A stretch of DNA of 64,000 nucleotides from JALUZX01 sp964561605 (GTDB lineage: Bacteria > Planctomycetota > UBA1135 > JALUZX01): NCBI GenBank assembly GCA_964561605.1, contig CAZLQD010000010.1, positions 1 through 64,000 on the forward strand, given 5' to 3'. The position numbers and the translations under genes were made by a program. Every line of letters begins with the position of its first letter. Positions within the stretch are counted from its first letter, which is position 1. The notes under the pieces are model-generated. The model worked only from the letters and a program-made list of their open reading frames with translations, was not told the origin of the DNA and made no database searches. This document shows, one piece after another, positions 23,855 to 32,830 of the stretch.

Positions 23855-26581
23855 TCAGTAGCCGCCCAGCTCCAGGACCTCGCCCTTCTCCAGGACGAGA
23901 CCCGAAGGAAAGCGGATCGTCACCAGGTGCTCCGCCGGGTTCCGCCGGGTCTCCGCCCGAAAGGGCTTGCCGTTCCGCCGGACCGGGATGGGGCCGGAGC
24001 ACTTGCACCGGGGGTGGAGGACCAGCGTTTTCACCGAGAGCCTTCCGTGGAGGACCTCCAGGCGGCCGTACTTCTTGAACATCGTCATGGTACCCCAGGC
24101 GCCGGAGGTGACCCAGAAGGTCCGGAACTCCTCCCCCTCCAGGCGGGGCTCGAAGGTCATCCTCTTCTCCAGGCCGTCCCAGGAAAAGCCCGACAGAGCC
24201 TCCAGCAAGGCCCAGGAGGAAAGGGCCCGGGCATACTGGTGCCCGCATTCCACCTCGTCCCAGGGATTCCGGCGGAGACCGTCGTACCTCTCCCGGACGG
24301 CCTTGACCACCCTGAGCCCCTCCTCCACCAGCCCGGCCCGGATCATGGAGGAGGCCGCCTGGTATTCCACTCCCGTCCAGACCTCGTCGCTGTAGACGAA
24401 GGGAAGGGCCGGCCGCCCTCCCCGCGGCCAGGAGCAAAGGAGGAGGCCCGCCTCGTCGTTGAGGCCGAAGACCCGCTGGACGCTGGAGAGGGCGCCCAGT
24501 CGTTCCCGGAAATTGAAGGCGAAGATCGAGGCCAGGGCCTTCCGGACCCGGGAGGGCTCCAGGACGTAACCGAGGCCCGCCTCGAAGCAGAGAAACTGGC
24601 CCAGGAGCTGGTCCGTGAGGCACCCCTTTCCGAACTGGTATTTGGGCCGGGGCCCCCCGCCGCCGTCGGGCGGCCCGGGTTCCCGCAGGTTAGGAGGAAT
24701 CTCCACCCCGGGGGGAACCCGGACCTCCTGGAAGTAGTAGGAGCCGTTCCAGAGGAGTTCCTCCGTCTTCTTCCGGCCCTTCCGGAAGCGTTCCTCGTAT
24801 TCCGCCGCAAGGCCCGGAAGCCCCAAGGCCCGGGCCATGGCGGAGCCCGCCTTCAAGGCCCCCAGGTAGAGAACCTGGGTCATGGGGTTCGGACCGTAGA
24901 ACTCGATGTCGTAGGTGTTGTGCTGGACCCCCTCCATGAGGCCGTCCCCGTCGGCATCCCAGGGGAGGAGGTCGGCCTTCCTCACCCAGTCGGGGCAATC
25001 CTTCCCCGGGCCCTTCCAGGCGAACTCCAGGGCCGCCTTCACGCCGGGCCAGATCTTCTTCAACCAGGCCGTATCCCCCGAATACCGCCACTCCCGGTAG
25101 GCCCGGATCACCGCCCCCATCTGGCCGTCGGCGGCGGCGGAGTGGCGCCACAGGGTGTCCCCCAGGGGCAGGAGGGTCCGGAAGGCCATGTGCCCGCAGG
25201 GAAGGGTGTTGTGGAGAAAATCGGTCTCCCGCATGGACCGCTCGAGGGAGGGATAGAGGCGGGAGAGGGTGACTTCGTAGTTCCAGACGTGGGTGCAGTT
25301 CAAGGGACAACACCCGGCGTGATCCCCCTGGCCCTCGAAGGCGAAGAATCCCCCCTTCGCATCCCGGAAGACCGTGTTGGTCTTCAGCACGGCTGCCTGG
25401 CTGGAGAGGGCGTCCAGGACGTAGCCCGGAAAGGTGGAGGAGAAGAGGGCGTCGTGGAAGGCCCGTGTCTCCCCTTCCAGGCGGGAGAGGTTCTTCACCA
25501 GGTGGCGGGCCGCGTCCCAGGCGTCGCGGAAGCGGAGGGCGTAATGATTTCCCACCCACCTTCCCCGGACCTCCCTCTCCCTGTTCCAGTAATTGATCCG
25601 GTTGGGGAAGTGCCAGGTGAGGAAGAAGGGAAGGACCCGGCTCTCCCCCGGGGCGAGAACGGCGTGGAGGACGAGGGTTCCCACGTCGCTCCGCCCAGGT
25701 GGAGAGGGGAGGGCGTCCCTCACCTGCCCGATCCTCCCGTCGTCCTGGAAGTCGTTCCAGAAGAGCTGCGGCCCGTCCCACCATCCTCCCCGGAACCAGC
25801 GGGTCCGGACACCCACGTCCTTCCAGGTCGTAGCCAGGGCGAGGGACCCGAAGGAGGGGTCCCGGGGCTTCAGCCTGGAGGAATACAGGAAGAGGCCCTG
25901 CACCCCCCCCTCCCGGCGGAAGGAATTCACGTTTCCCCCGAGCCGCCTCCCGCCCAGGTCGACCCCGTCGGTCCCGACGGGGTTGAAGATGCTCCCCGCC
26001 AGGGAGATCCGCACCTTCGACGGACCCGGGTTTGTGATCTTCCAATAGAAGACGGCGCAGGGAATCTCGGAATCCTCCGGGGAGAGAGGGATCATGGGAC
26101 TCCAGGCTTCCAGTTCCACCTTCACTGGAAGGGCCGGTTCCACGAACCTGACCCGGGCGAAGGGGTATTCCCCGCGGAAGTGGGCCTCTTGCATGCGGGC
26201 CACCCCGGGAAGCTGCTTTCTCGGGAGACCGAAACCTCCCCCGTAGGGCGGGAGGATCCGTCTCTCCAGGATCCTGGCCAGGGGTTTTCCTCCCTCGGGA
26301 GAGGCCCAGAGAGCGAAGAAGGAGTAGGGCAGGTCCACTCCCTTCCCGGGTCTGTTGAAGATCTCCCAGTCCCTCAGGTCCCCCCTCCCTCCCAGGGAGA
26401 GGCAACCCGTCCCGATTCCTCCCAGGGGAAAGGCGATCTCCTTCAAGGCAGGACCTGTGAAGGTGCGGACCGCCCTGCCCGGGCGGAGACCTTCCCAAGG
26501 GGAGGAACCCTTCGGGGTCGGGCCGGGAAGGGAACAGGAACCGGCCAGGAGGAGGAGAAAGATCGAGCTTCTTCCCGCCAT
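23855..26581 (-). CDS. GH116-family glycoside hydrolase, secreted lipoprotein
   Basis: 908 residues with a clear start (ATG at 26581, AAGGAG upstream). The N-terminus (SSIFLLLLAGSC) looks like a lipoprotein signal. The N-terminal beta domain contains FPLGGIGTGCLSLGG, matching GBA2-like glucosylceramidases and beta-glucosidases of GH116. The C-terminal helical domain holds the family active-site stretches NCTHVWNYE (probable nucleophile Glu) and QHNTYDIEF (probable acid/base Asp). Expected reaction: hydrolysis of beta-glucosides or related substrates on the cell surface. It is probably a single-gene unit on the minus strand; nearby regulators suggest control but nothing is proven. Confidence 0.85.
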   Translation of the reverse strand: MAGRSSIFLLLLAGSCSLPGPTPKGSSPWEGLRPGRAVRTFTGPALKEIAFPLGGIGTGCLSLGGRGDLRDWEIFNRPGKGVDLPYSFFALWASPEGGKPLARILERRILPPYGGGFGLPRKQLPGVARMQEAHFRGEYPFARVRFVEPALPVKVELEAWSPMIPLSPEDSEIPCAVFYWKITNPGPSKVRISLAGSIFNPVGTDGVDLGGRRLGGNVNSFRREGGVQGLFLYSSRLKPRDPSFGSLALATTWKDVGVRTRWFRGGWWDGPQLFWNDFQDDGRIGQVRDALPSPPGRSDVGTLVLHAVLAPGESRVLPFFLTWHFPNRINYWNREREVRGRWVGNHYALRFRDAWDAARHLVKNLSRLEGETRAFHDALFSSTFPGYVLDALSSQAAVLKTNTVFRDAKGGFFAFEGQGDHAGCCPLNCTHVWNYEVTLSRLYPSLERSMRETDFLHNTLPCGHMAFRTLLPLGDTLWRHSAAADGQMGAVIRAYREWRYSGDTAWLKKIWPGVKAALEFAWKGPGKDCPDWVRKADLLPWDADGDGLMEGVQHNTYDIEFYGPNPMTQVLYLGALKAGSAMARALGLPGLAAEYEERFRKGRKKTEELLWNGSYYFQEVRVPPGVEIPPNLREPGPPDGGGGPRPKYQFGKGCLTDQLLGQFLCFEAGLGYVLEPSRVRKALASIFAFNFRERLGALSSVQRVFGLNDEAGLLLCSWPRGGRPALPFVYSDEVWTGVEYQAASSMIRAGLVEEGLRVVKAVRERYDGLRRNPWDEVECGHQYARALSSWALLEALSGFSWDGLEKRMTFEPRLEGEEFRTFWVTSGAWGTMTMFKKYGRLEVLHGRLSVKTLVLHPRCKCSGPIPVRRNGKPFRAETRRNPAEHLVTIRFPSGLVLEKGEVLELGGY

Positions 26582-26700
26582 GGGCGTACTCCTTACGTCG
26601 AAGACCCCGCGCCGGAAGCACGGCCCCGGACACCTGGACAGGGCCGGGCCCTAAAAAAGACCTCATCTTTCTACCCTCTCCCGGCGGGCAAGAATACAAG

Positions 26701-26724
26701 AAAAAAGGTTCTCCTTAAGAAACC
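26701..26724 (-). terminator. Terminator after the NtrC-type regulator
   Basis: Imperfect hairpin 26707..26724 (GGTT with AACC ends, G-T pairs inside) followed on the minus strand by six T residues, about 43 bases beyond the stop codon at 26767. Confidence 0.55.
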
Positions 26725-26766
26725 GCCGGGGAACCCCATTCGTTTCCGCCGGCCCGGGCTTCGTTC

Positions 26767-28113
26767 TCAGAGACCGTATTCCTTGATCTTCCGGTAGAGG
26801 GTGCGTTCCCCGATCCCCAGGGAGGCCGCCGCCCGGGCCCGGTTTCCCCCGTGACGGGCAAGGGCGGCCCGGATCATCTCCTTCTCCACCTGGGCCAGGG
26901 TCATCTCCCCAAGGTCCCGGAAGGGGTCCCGCCGCTCCCCCTCCTCTCCCTGGACCCAGGGAGGGAGGTCCTCCACGCCCAGGAGGGGTCCCTTGGAGGT
27001 GACCACCATGGTCTCCACGCAATTCTTCAGTTCCCTCACGTTCCCCGGCCAGGAGTAGGACATGAGCCGGTGGAGGGCCTCCTTCTCGATCCCCTGGACG
27101 TTCCTGCCGTGGGCCTCGGCGAAACGGCGGATGAAGTGATCCACCAGGAGAGGGATGTCCTCCACCTTCTCCCTGAGGGGAGGGAGGACCAGCTCCACCA
27201 CCTTGATCCGGTAGTACAGGTCTCTCCGGAACTCCCCCTTCTCCACCTTCTCTTCCAGGTCGGCGTTGGTGGCGGCCACGAGGCGGACGTCCACTTCCTT
27301 GCTCTTGTTGGAACCCAGCCGGGTGACCTTCCTCTCTTCCAGCACCCGGAGGAACTTCACCTGGGTGCCCAGGGGCATCTCGCCGATCTCGTCGAGAAAC
27401 AGGGTCCCCCCGTCGGCGTATTCGATCTTTCCCTTCCTGTCGGTATAGGCTCCGGTGAAGGCCCCCTTCACGTGGCCGAAGAGTTCCGATTCGATGATTC
27501 CCTCGTTCAGGCCGCCGCAATTGAGGGCGACGAAGGGGCCGTCCCGCCGGGGACTCAGGTTGTGCAGGGCCCGGGCCACGAGCTCCTTGCCCGTCCCGCT
27601 CTCCCCGCGGACGAGGACCGTCGCGTCCGTGGGCGCGATCTGCCATAGGATGTCGAAGAGGCGGAGCATTCCCGGGCTCCGGCCCACGATTCCCTCCATC
27701 CCGAAGGCCTTGTCCACCTGGCGGCGGAGTTCCCTGTTCTCGATCTCCTTCTGCCTTCCGCCGGCGGCCCGGGCCACCTTGGCCTGGAGCTCCTCCATGT
27801 CGATGGGTTTCTCCAGGAAGTAGGCCGCCCCTTCCTTGAGGGCCCGGACGGCCAGGCTCCGGGAGCCGTGGCCCGTGACCATGAGCACCTGGGAAGGGGG
27901 CCTCTGCTTCCTCGCCGCCTCCAGGACCTGGAACCCGTCGCCGTCCTTGAGGACCAGGTCGGTGACCACTACGTCCCAGGGCTCCTTCCGGAGGAGCTTC
28001 ACCGCCTCCCCGGCGGAGGTGCAGAACTCCACGTCGTGCCCCTCCATCTCCAGGACCTCCGCCAAGGTGGAGGCCAGGGCCCGGTCGTCCTCTACTACCA
28101 TGACCCGGGTCAA
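26767..28113 (-). CDS. NtrC-family sigma-54-dependent response regulator
   Basis: 448 residues. The TTG at 28113 overlaps the kinase stop and has GGGGAGG seven bases upstream; an ATG at 28101 is possible. The receiver (residues 1-115) has acidic residues VVEDD and phosphorylation Asp52 (VVTDLVL). The AAA+ domain has Walker A GESGTGKE (170-177), the sigma-54 contact loop GAFTGA (217-222) and Walker B LFLDEIGEMP (238-247). A Fis-type helix-turn-helix lies at the C-terminus (RARAAASLGIGERTLYRKI). It activates sigma-54 promoters when phosphorylated by the histidine kinase encoded directly upstream. Whether it controls dnaK, whose sigma-54 promoter lies 3 kb away, is unproven. Confidence 0.92.
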   Translation of the reverse strand: MTRVMVVEDDRALASTLAEVLEMEGHDVEFCTSAGEAVKLLRKEPWDVVVTDLVLKDGDGFQVLEAARKQRPPSQVLMVTGHGSRSLAVRALKEGAAYFLEKPIDMEELQAKVARAAGGRQKEIENRELRRQVDKAFGMEGIVGRSPGMLRLFDILWQIAPTDATVLVRGESGTGKELVARALHNLSPRRDGPFVALNCGGLNEGIIESELFGHVKGAFTGAYTDRKGKIEYADGGTLFLDEIGEMPLGTQVKFLRVLEERKVTRLGSNKSKEVDVRLVAATNADLEEKVEKGEFRRDLYYRIKVVELVLPPLREKVEDIPLLVDHFIRRFAEAHGRNVQGIEKEALHRLMSYSWPGNVRELKNCVETMVVTSKGPLLGVEDLPPWVQGEEGERRDPFRDLGEMTLAQVEKEMIRAALARHGGNRARAAASLGIGERTLYRKIKEYGL

Positions 28114-28871
28114 CGGGAGACCTCCCCGGCCTTGCCCTCCCCTGGTTCCTCCAGGGGCAGGGTGAGAACGAACTGGGTGCCCTTTCCCGGCTCGGACTGG
28201 GCCTCCAGGGTGCCTCCGTGATCCCTGACGATCCGCCTGGCGATGGAAAGGCCGAGACCCGACCCCTCAGGGCGGGTGGAGAACCAGGGTTTCCAGCACC
28301 TCTCCAGGACCTCCCTGGTCATGCCCGGCCCGTTGTCCATGACGTAGATCACCGCCTTGTCCCCCTCAAGGCGGGAGGAGAGGAGGATCTCCCGTTCGCC
28401 CTCCTCCTTGGTCTCCAGGGCGGCCTGGGCGTTCAGCACCAGGTTGAGCAGGGCCTGCCTGAGGCGGGCCGCATCCACTGGCACCAGGGGCAGGGAGGAG
28501 TCGGGGTAAACCCTGAGGCGGATCTTCCTCCTCTTGAGTTCGGGCTCCACGAAATCGGCGATCTCCTTGAGGACCCCGTTCAGGTCCCGCGGGGCCCGGA
28601 CCAGGGTGGGCGGGCGGGCGATGCGGAGGAATTCGTCCAGCAGGTGCTGGAGGCGGGTCACTTCTCCTTGAATGAGGCGGACCCGCCTGGCGGCCCTCTC
28701 CTCACGGGGGTCCCTGGGCTCCTTCCACTCCTCGGCCAGGAGCTTCAGGTTGAGGCCGATCGTGGAGAGAGGGTTGCGGATCTCGTGGGCGAACCCCCCC
28801 AGCAGGGTCCCCAGGTCGCTCAGGTTCTGGTCTGTGGAATCCAAGAGAGGTCCTTCCAAGGCGGTGGACAT
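28110..28871 (-). CDS. Cytoplasmic histidine kinase, NtrB-like
   Basis: 253 residues from the ATG at 28871. It has no membrane segment and only about 20 residues before the H-box, so sensing must involve partners or the bacterial interior. The H-box is GGFAHEIRNPL with the phosphorylated histidine near residue 29. The N-box (LLNLVLNAQAAL), G1 (DNGPGM) and G2 (GSGLGLSI) are intact. It pairs with the NtrC-type regulator by a TTGA overlap. It is divergent from the Sua5 fusion gene, 73 bases apart. The upstream ribosome site is weak, so a slightly different start is possible. Confidence 0.85.
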   Translation of the reverse strand: MSTALEGPLLDSTDQNLSDLGTLLGGFAHEIRNPLSTIGLNLKLLAEEWKEPRDPREERAARRVRLIQGEVTRLQHLLDEFLRIARPPTLVRAPRDLNGVLKEIADFVEPELKRRKIRLRVYPDSSLPLVPVDAARLRQALLNLVLNAQAALETKEEGEREILLSSRLEGDKAVIYVMDNGPGMTREVLERCWKPWFSTRPEGSGLGLSIARRIVRDHGGTLEAQSEPGKGTQFVLTLPLEEPGEGKAGEVSR

Positions 28872-28944
28872 GGAAAGGTTCCCGTGCCACGATCCTGGAG
28901 TTCCAGGAATCTTAGACCGGGGAATCTGGTCCTCCAAGGGAGCA

Positions 28945-30078
28945 ATGTCAACGCCTTCGAATCCCCCCAAGCCCCCCAGGGTGGTTCCCGTGGCCCCCAG
29001 GGAATGCCCCCCTGACCTGGTGGACCAGGTTGCGGGTCTCCTCGAGCGAGGAGGCCTGGTGGTCCTTCCCACGGAAACGGTCTACGGCGTGGCGGCCCTC
29101 CTGGACGGGGGAGAGGGGGAGACCCGCCTCAGGGCCCTCAAGGGCAGGGAGGAGGGCAAGAAGCCCCTGACCCTCCACCTGGGAGATCCCTCCGAGGCCG
29201 GCCGTTACGCCCGTCCCCTCCCGGACTGCGCCCGCCGCCTGGCGGAACGATACTGGCCCGGCCCCCTCACCCTGGTGCTTCCGGCCCTCCGGGAGGGCAC
29301 CGTGGGTATCAGGGTCCCGAGCCGGCTCTTCACCCGGGCCGTCCTCTCCCGGGCCTCCCGGAACGGGATCCCCGTGGCCATGACCAGCGCCAACCTACCC
29401 GGAGCCCCCCCCGCCCTCACGGCAGGGGAAGCTCTGGAGAACCTGGGAGACCGGGTCGACCTGGTGGTGGACGGAGGCAAGGCCGAACTGGGAGAGCCCT
29501 CCACGGTGGTCCGGGCCGTCCCGCCGAGACTGGAGATCCTCAGGGAAGGAACCCTGACCAGGGAAGAACTGGAAAGAACGGCCTGCCACACCCTGATCTT
29601 CGTCTGCTCGGGAAACACCTGCCGTTCCCCCATGGCGGAAATCCTTGCCCGGTGGCTCGCATCCAGGGAGAGGGGCCTTCCCCTGGAAAGAAGCGCCGAG
29701 ACGGGGCTCCGCTTTCTCTCGGCCGGCACGAACGCCCTCCCGGGCCTTCCCGCCTCCGAAGGAGCCAGGCTGGCCGTGAAGGAACTGGGGCTGGACCTCT
29801 CGGGACACCGCTCCCGGGCCCTCTCCCCCTACCTGCTCCAGGAAGCAGACCAGGTCTACTGCATGACCAGGGGACACATGGCAAGGGTCCGGGCCTTGGC
29901 GGCCGACCTGGAATCCCCCCCGGAGATCGGGCTCCTCTCTCCCCGGGGAAAGGAGATCCAGGACCCCTTCGCCGGAGGGGCGGCGGTCTACCGGGCCGCC
30001 CGGGACCGGATCCTGGAAGCCCTGGAGGAGCGGAAGGCCTCCTTCCTGGAGCTTCCCTGGAGGGAGGAGCGGGGGTGA
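28945..30078 (+). CDS. Sua5/TsaC fused to low-MW protein tyrosine phosphatase
   Basis: 377 residues from the ATG at 28945. About residues 15-195 are a YrdC/Sua5 domain (GGLVVLPTETVYGVAALLD, KKPLTLHL, AMTSANLPG), which makes threonylcarbamoyl-AMP for the tRNA t6A modification. About residues 197-370 are a low-molecular-weight phosphatase with the P-loop VCSGNTCRSPMAE and a late DP motif (IQDPFAG). The order Sua5-phosphatase on one chain is seen, to my recollection, in some planctomycetes. The two halves may act separately. It overlaps the ABC substrate-binding gene downstream (GTGA), so it is co-transcribed with a peptide importer. Confidence 0.92.
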   Translation: MSTPSNPPKPPRVVPVAPRECPPDLVDQVAGLLERGGLVVLPTETVYGVAALLDGGEGETRLRALKGREEGKKPLTLHLGDPSEAGRYARPLPDCARRLAERYWPGPLTLVLPALREGTVGIRVPSRLFTRAVLSRASRNGIPVAMTSANLPGAPPALTAGEALENLGDRVDLVVDGGKAELGEPSTVVRAVPPRLEILREGTLTREELERTACHTLIFVCSGNTCRSPMAEILARWLASRERGLPLERSAETGLRFLSAGTNALPGLPASEGARLAVKELGLDLSGHRSRALSPYLLQEADQVYCMTRGHMARVRALAADLESPPEIGLLSPRGKEIQDPFAGGAAVYRAARDRILEALEERKASFLELPWREERG

Positions 30079-31850
30079 TCCGCCGGGTCCCGTTCCTCCT
30101 CCTCACCCTCCTCCCACCCCTCCTCTGGGGCGGGTGCTCCAAGCAGGAGGAGGCCACCCCCCTCCTCCCCTTGAATCCCCCCGGGCTCTTCGCCCCCAGG
30201 CCAAAGGACCCTTCCAAGGTGGCCTGGGAGAGGGAGCTGGTCCTCCGCCTCCCTTCTCCGCCCTCCTCCTTGAATCCGCTCTTCGTAAAAGACGCCCTTT
30301 CCGCCGCCGTGGCAGGGCTCCTCTACGACTCTCCCTTCGACGTGGGACCGGGGATGGAGTTCCTGGTGAACCCCTCCATGGTGGAGTCCTTCCGCGAGTC
30401 CCCCGACGGCCTCACCTTCACGACGGTTCTCAAAGAAGGCCTGAAGTGGCAGGACGGGGCTCCCTTCACATCGGAGGACTTCCTCTTCACCTTCTCCCTC
30501 CTGCGGGACAAGGATGTGCCCGTCCTCCTCCTGAAGGCAGGCCTGGACAGGGTCCGGAAGATCACCGCCCCCGACGCCAGGACCATCCGGGTCACCTTCG
30601 AGACCCCGTCGCCCGGCAACAAGTGGAACCTCCTCCTCCCCGTGCTCCCGGCACACGTCTGGAAACCCGTCCGGGCAGGGGATCCGACCCTCCGCAAGTC
30701 CAGGAAGGCTCTGGCCCTGGCGAGGCACCCCGTCGGGAACGGCCCCTACAGGCTGGCCCGCTTCCTCCCCGAGGAGGAGGTGGTCCTGGAACGGTGGGAA
30801 GGATACCCCGGCCCCAGGCCGGCCTTCCGGAGGATCACCTGGAAGGTGATCCCCGACAGGAACGCCGCCCTCCTCGCCTTCCGGGCCGGGGAACTGGACG
30901 CCTTGAGGGTGCCCCACCCGGCGGACTTCCTCGCCCTTGGAAGGGACCGGGCCCTCAGGGGAAGGGCCGTCCTCGCCAAGGGGGACACCTGGACCTACCA
31001 GTTCGTCGCCTGGAACGTCTCGGGCCGCAACCCCTTCTTCCTGGACCGCCGGGTCCGGCTGGCCATGGCCTGCTCCCTGGACCGGAAATCCGCCGTGGAG
31101 AAACTCTTCCACGGCCTCTTCACTCTCTGCGCCGGACCTTTCCATCCATCCTCCCCTGCGGCGGATCCCTCCCTCAGCCCCATCCCCTACGACCCGGCCC
31201 GGGCGGAACGGCTCCTGGACGAGGCGGGCTGGAAGGTCGGGCCCGAGGGCTGGCGCAGGCGGACCTGCTACTTCTCCCCCGGGGAAAAGGGCGGATGGTC
31301 CCTGGAGCCCCGCCCCGGGGCGGAGGCCAGGAAGGCGACCTTCTCCTTCGAGCTTCTTCTCCCTGCGGGATCCACGGCGACGACCAACCTGGCCCTCCGC
31401 TGGAAGGACGCCCTGGCCCGCCTGGGGATCGAGGCGAAGATCCTCGCTCTCGAGAGGAGCGCCTTCCAGATGCGGGTCCTCAAATCCCACGCCTTCGACG
31501 CCGCCTTCTGGGCCTGGGGGCCCGGCGTGGACCCTTATACGAGCGAGGACATCTTCGGCTCCCGGGGTTGGCCCGAGGGAAAGAACCTGGGCGGCTTTTG
31601 CGATCCCCTCCTGGACTCCCTCTACGCCGAGGGCGCGGCCGAGAGGGATCCGGTCCTACGGATGAAGATCTACAGGAAGATCTGCCGGAGGATCCGGGAG
31701 GAACAACCCTACCTCTTCCTCTGGTACCTCCCCGACCTCTGGGTCTTCAGGCCCGACATCCGGGGCGTGGGATTCGGGCCCAGGGGCGCCCTGGGGTTCT
31801 CCCCGGGGATCCAGGGCTGGTGGGCCGCCGCCGGAGAGGGGAGGGATTGA
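30075..31850 (+). CDS. Peptide-type ABC transporter substrate-binding lipoprotein
   Basis: 591 residues from a GTG at 30075 that overlaps the fusion-gene stop. The N-terminal sequence LLLTLLPPLLWGGCSKQ looks like a lipoprotein signal, though Trp at -3 is unusual. The rest has the family-5 extracellular binding pattern: LTFTTVLKEGLKWQDGAPFTSEDFLFTF, NGPYRLARF, VRLAMACSLDRKSAVEKLF and DPARAERLLDEAGW. It binds oligopeptides or similar solutes outside the membrane and delivers them to the two permeases encoded next. No ATPase gene follows in this operon. Confidence 0.88.
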   Translation: MIRRVPFLLLTLLPPLLWGGCSKQEEATPLLPLNPPGLFAPRPKDPSKVAWERELVLRLPSPPSSLNPLFVKDALSAAVAGLLYDSPFDVGPGMEFLVNPSMVESFRESPDGLTFTTVLKEGLKWQDGAPFTSEDFLFTFSLLRDKDVPVLLLKAGLDRVRKITAPDARTIRVTFETPSPGNKWNLLLPVLPAHVWKPVRAGDPTLRKSRKALALARHPVGNGPYRLARFLPEEEVVLERWEGYPGPRPAFRRITWKVIPDRNAALLAFRAGELDALRVPHPADFLALGRDRALRGRAVLAKGDTWTYQFVAWNVSGRNPFFLDRRVRLAMACSLDRKSAVEKLFHGLFTLCAGPFHPSSPAADPSLSPIPYDPARAERLLDEAGWKVGPEGWRRRTCYFSPGEKGGWSLEPRPGAEARKATFSFELLLPAGSTATTNLALRWKDALARLGIEAKILALERSAFQMRVLKSHAFDAAFWAWGPGVDPYTSEDIFGSRGWPEGKNLGGFCDPLLDSLYAEGAAERDPVLRMKIYRKICRRIREEQPYLFLWYLPDLWVFRPDIRGVGFGPRGALGFSPGIQGWWAAAGEGRD

Positions 31851-31852
31851 AG

Positions 31853-32830
31853 GTGTTCCGGGAGATCCTGAAACGCCTCCTCCTGGCCTTTCCCACCCTC
31901 CTGGGCGTGACCCTGGTCACCTTCCTGGTGATCCAGGCCGCCCCGGGAGACCCGGCGGAGCTGGCCGCGGGAGTTCCCAGGGCGGGGGCGGACACCGGGC
32001 GGATCGAGGCCAGGCTCCGGGCCTTCATGGGCCTGGACCGGCCGCCGGCCCGGCGCTACCTGGAGTGGCTCGAAAAAGCGGCCACACTGGATTTCGGGCC
32101 CGCCCTGGACGGAGAGCCCGTGATGGACAAGATCGTCCGGGCCCTCCCTCCCACCCTGATCCTGGGGACGGCCTCCTTCCTCCTGGGGCTCCTGTTCTCC
32201 ATCCCCCTGGGGGTCCTGGGAGCCTCCCGGGCCGGAGGCCTCCTGGACAAGGCCCTTTCGAACCTCCTCCTGGTTCTCTATTCCGTCCCCTCATGGCTCG
32301 CCGGCCTGGTGCTCATCCTCCTCTTCGGCGTCCGGCTCGGCTGGTTTCCCTTCCAGGGATGGCGCTCTCCGGAGTGGCACGAAATGACCTTCTTCCAGTC
32401 CCTCCTGGACGTGGCCCGCCACTCCTTCCTCATTCTCCTGGCCGTTCTGCTTCCCGGCCTGGCCCACGACACCCTCTTCGTCCGCCAAGCCGTCCTGGAG
32501 GAAATGGACAAGGAGTACGTCCAGGCCTCCCGGGCCCTGGGCCTTCCCGAGAGGAGGGTCCTCTGGGGCCACGCCTTCCGGAACGCCCTGGTCCCGGTCC
32601 TCACCCTGGTGGGCGTCTCCCTCCCGGGGATCCTGGCCGGCTCGGTGATCCTGGAGCAGATCTTCAGCTGGCCCGGCATGGGAAGGCTCTTCTTCCAGGC
32701 CCTCCAGGGAAGGGACTATCCCGTGATCATGGCCGTCACCACGCTCTCGGCCTTCCTGGTGGTGGCGGGAAACCTCCTGGCCGACATCCTCTCCGTCCTG
32801 GCCGACCCGAGGTTGCGCCGCCATGGTTAG
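31853..32830 (+). CDS. Peptide ABC transporter permease, DppB-like
   Basis: 325 residues. The GTG at 31853 has a GGGGAGG site eight bases upstream; a TTG at 31847 is nearer and gives a TTGA overlap. About six membrane helices are visible. The start FREILKRLLLAFPTLLGVTLVTFLVI is the standard DppB/OppB beginning, and the EAA-like loop (EYVQASRALGLPERRVLWGHAFRNAL) contacts the ATPase. It overlaps the second permease by 8 bases. Confidence 0.9.
   Translation: MFREILKRLLLAFPTLLGVTLVTFLVIQAAPGDPAELAAGVPRAGADTGRIEARLRAFMGLDRPPARRYLEWLEKAATLDFGPALDGEPVMDKIVRALPPTLILGTASFLLGLLFSIPLGVLGASRAGGLLDKALSNLLLVLYSVPSWLAGLVLILLFGVRLGWFPFQGWRSPEWHEMTFFQSLLDVARHSFLILLAVLLPGLAHDTLFVRQAVLEEMDKEYVQASRALGLPERRVLWGHAFRNALVPVLTLVGVSLPGILAGSVILEQIFSWPGMGRLFFQALQGRDYPVIMAVTTLSAFLVVAGNLLADILSVLADPRLRRHG

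Noticed and set aside
26767..28113. Claim that the nearby NtrC-type regulator activates dnaK
   Set aside because: Only proximity supports it. Its binding site is not known and it is paired with a kinase gene of its own; left as a question in the dnaK finding.
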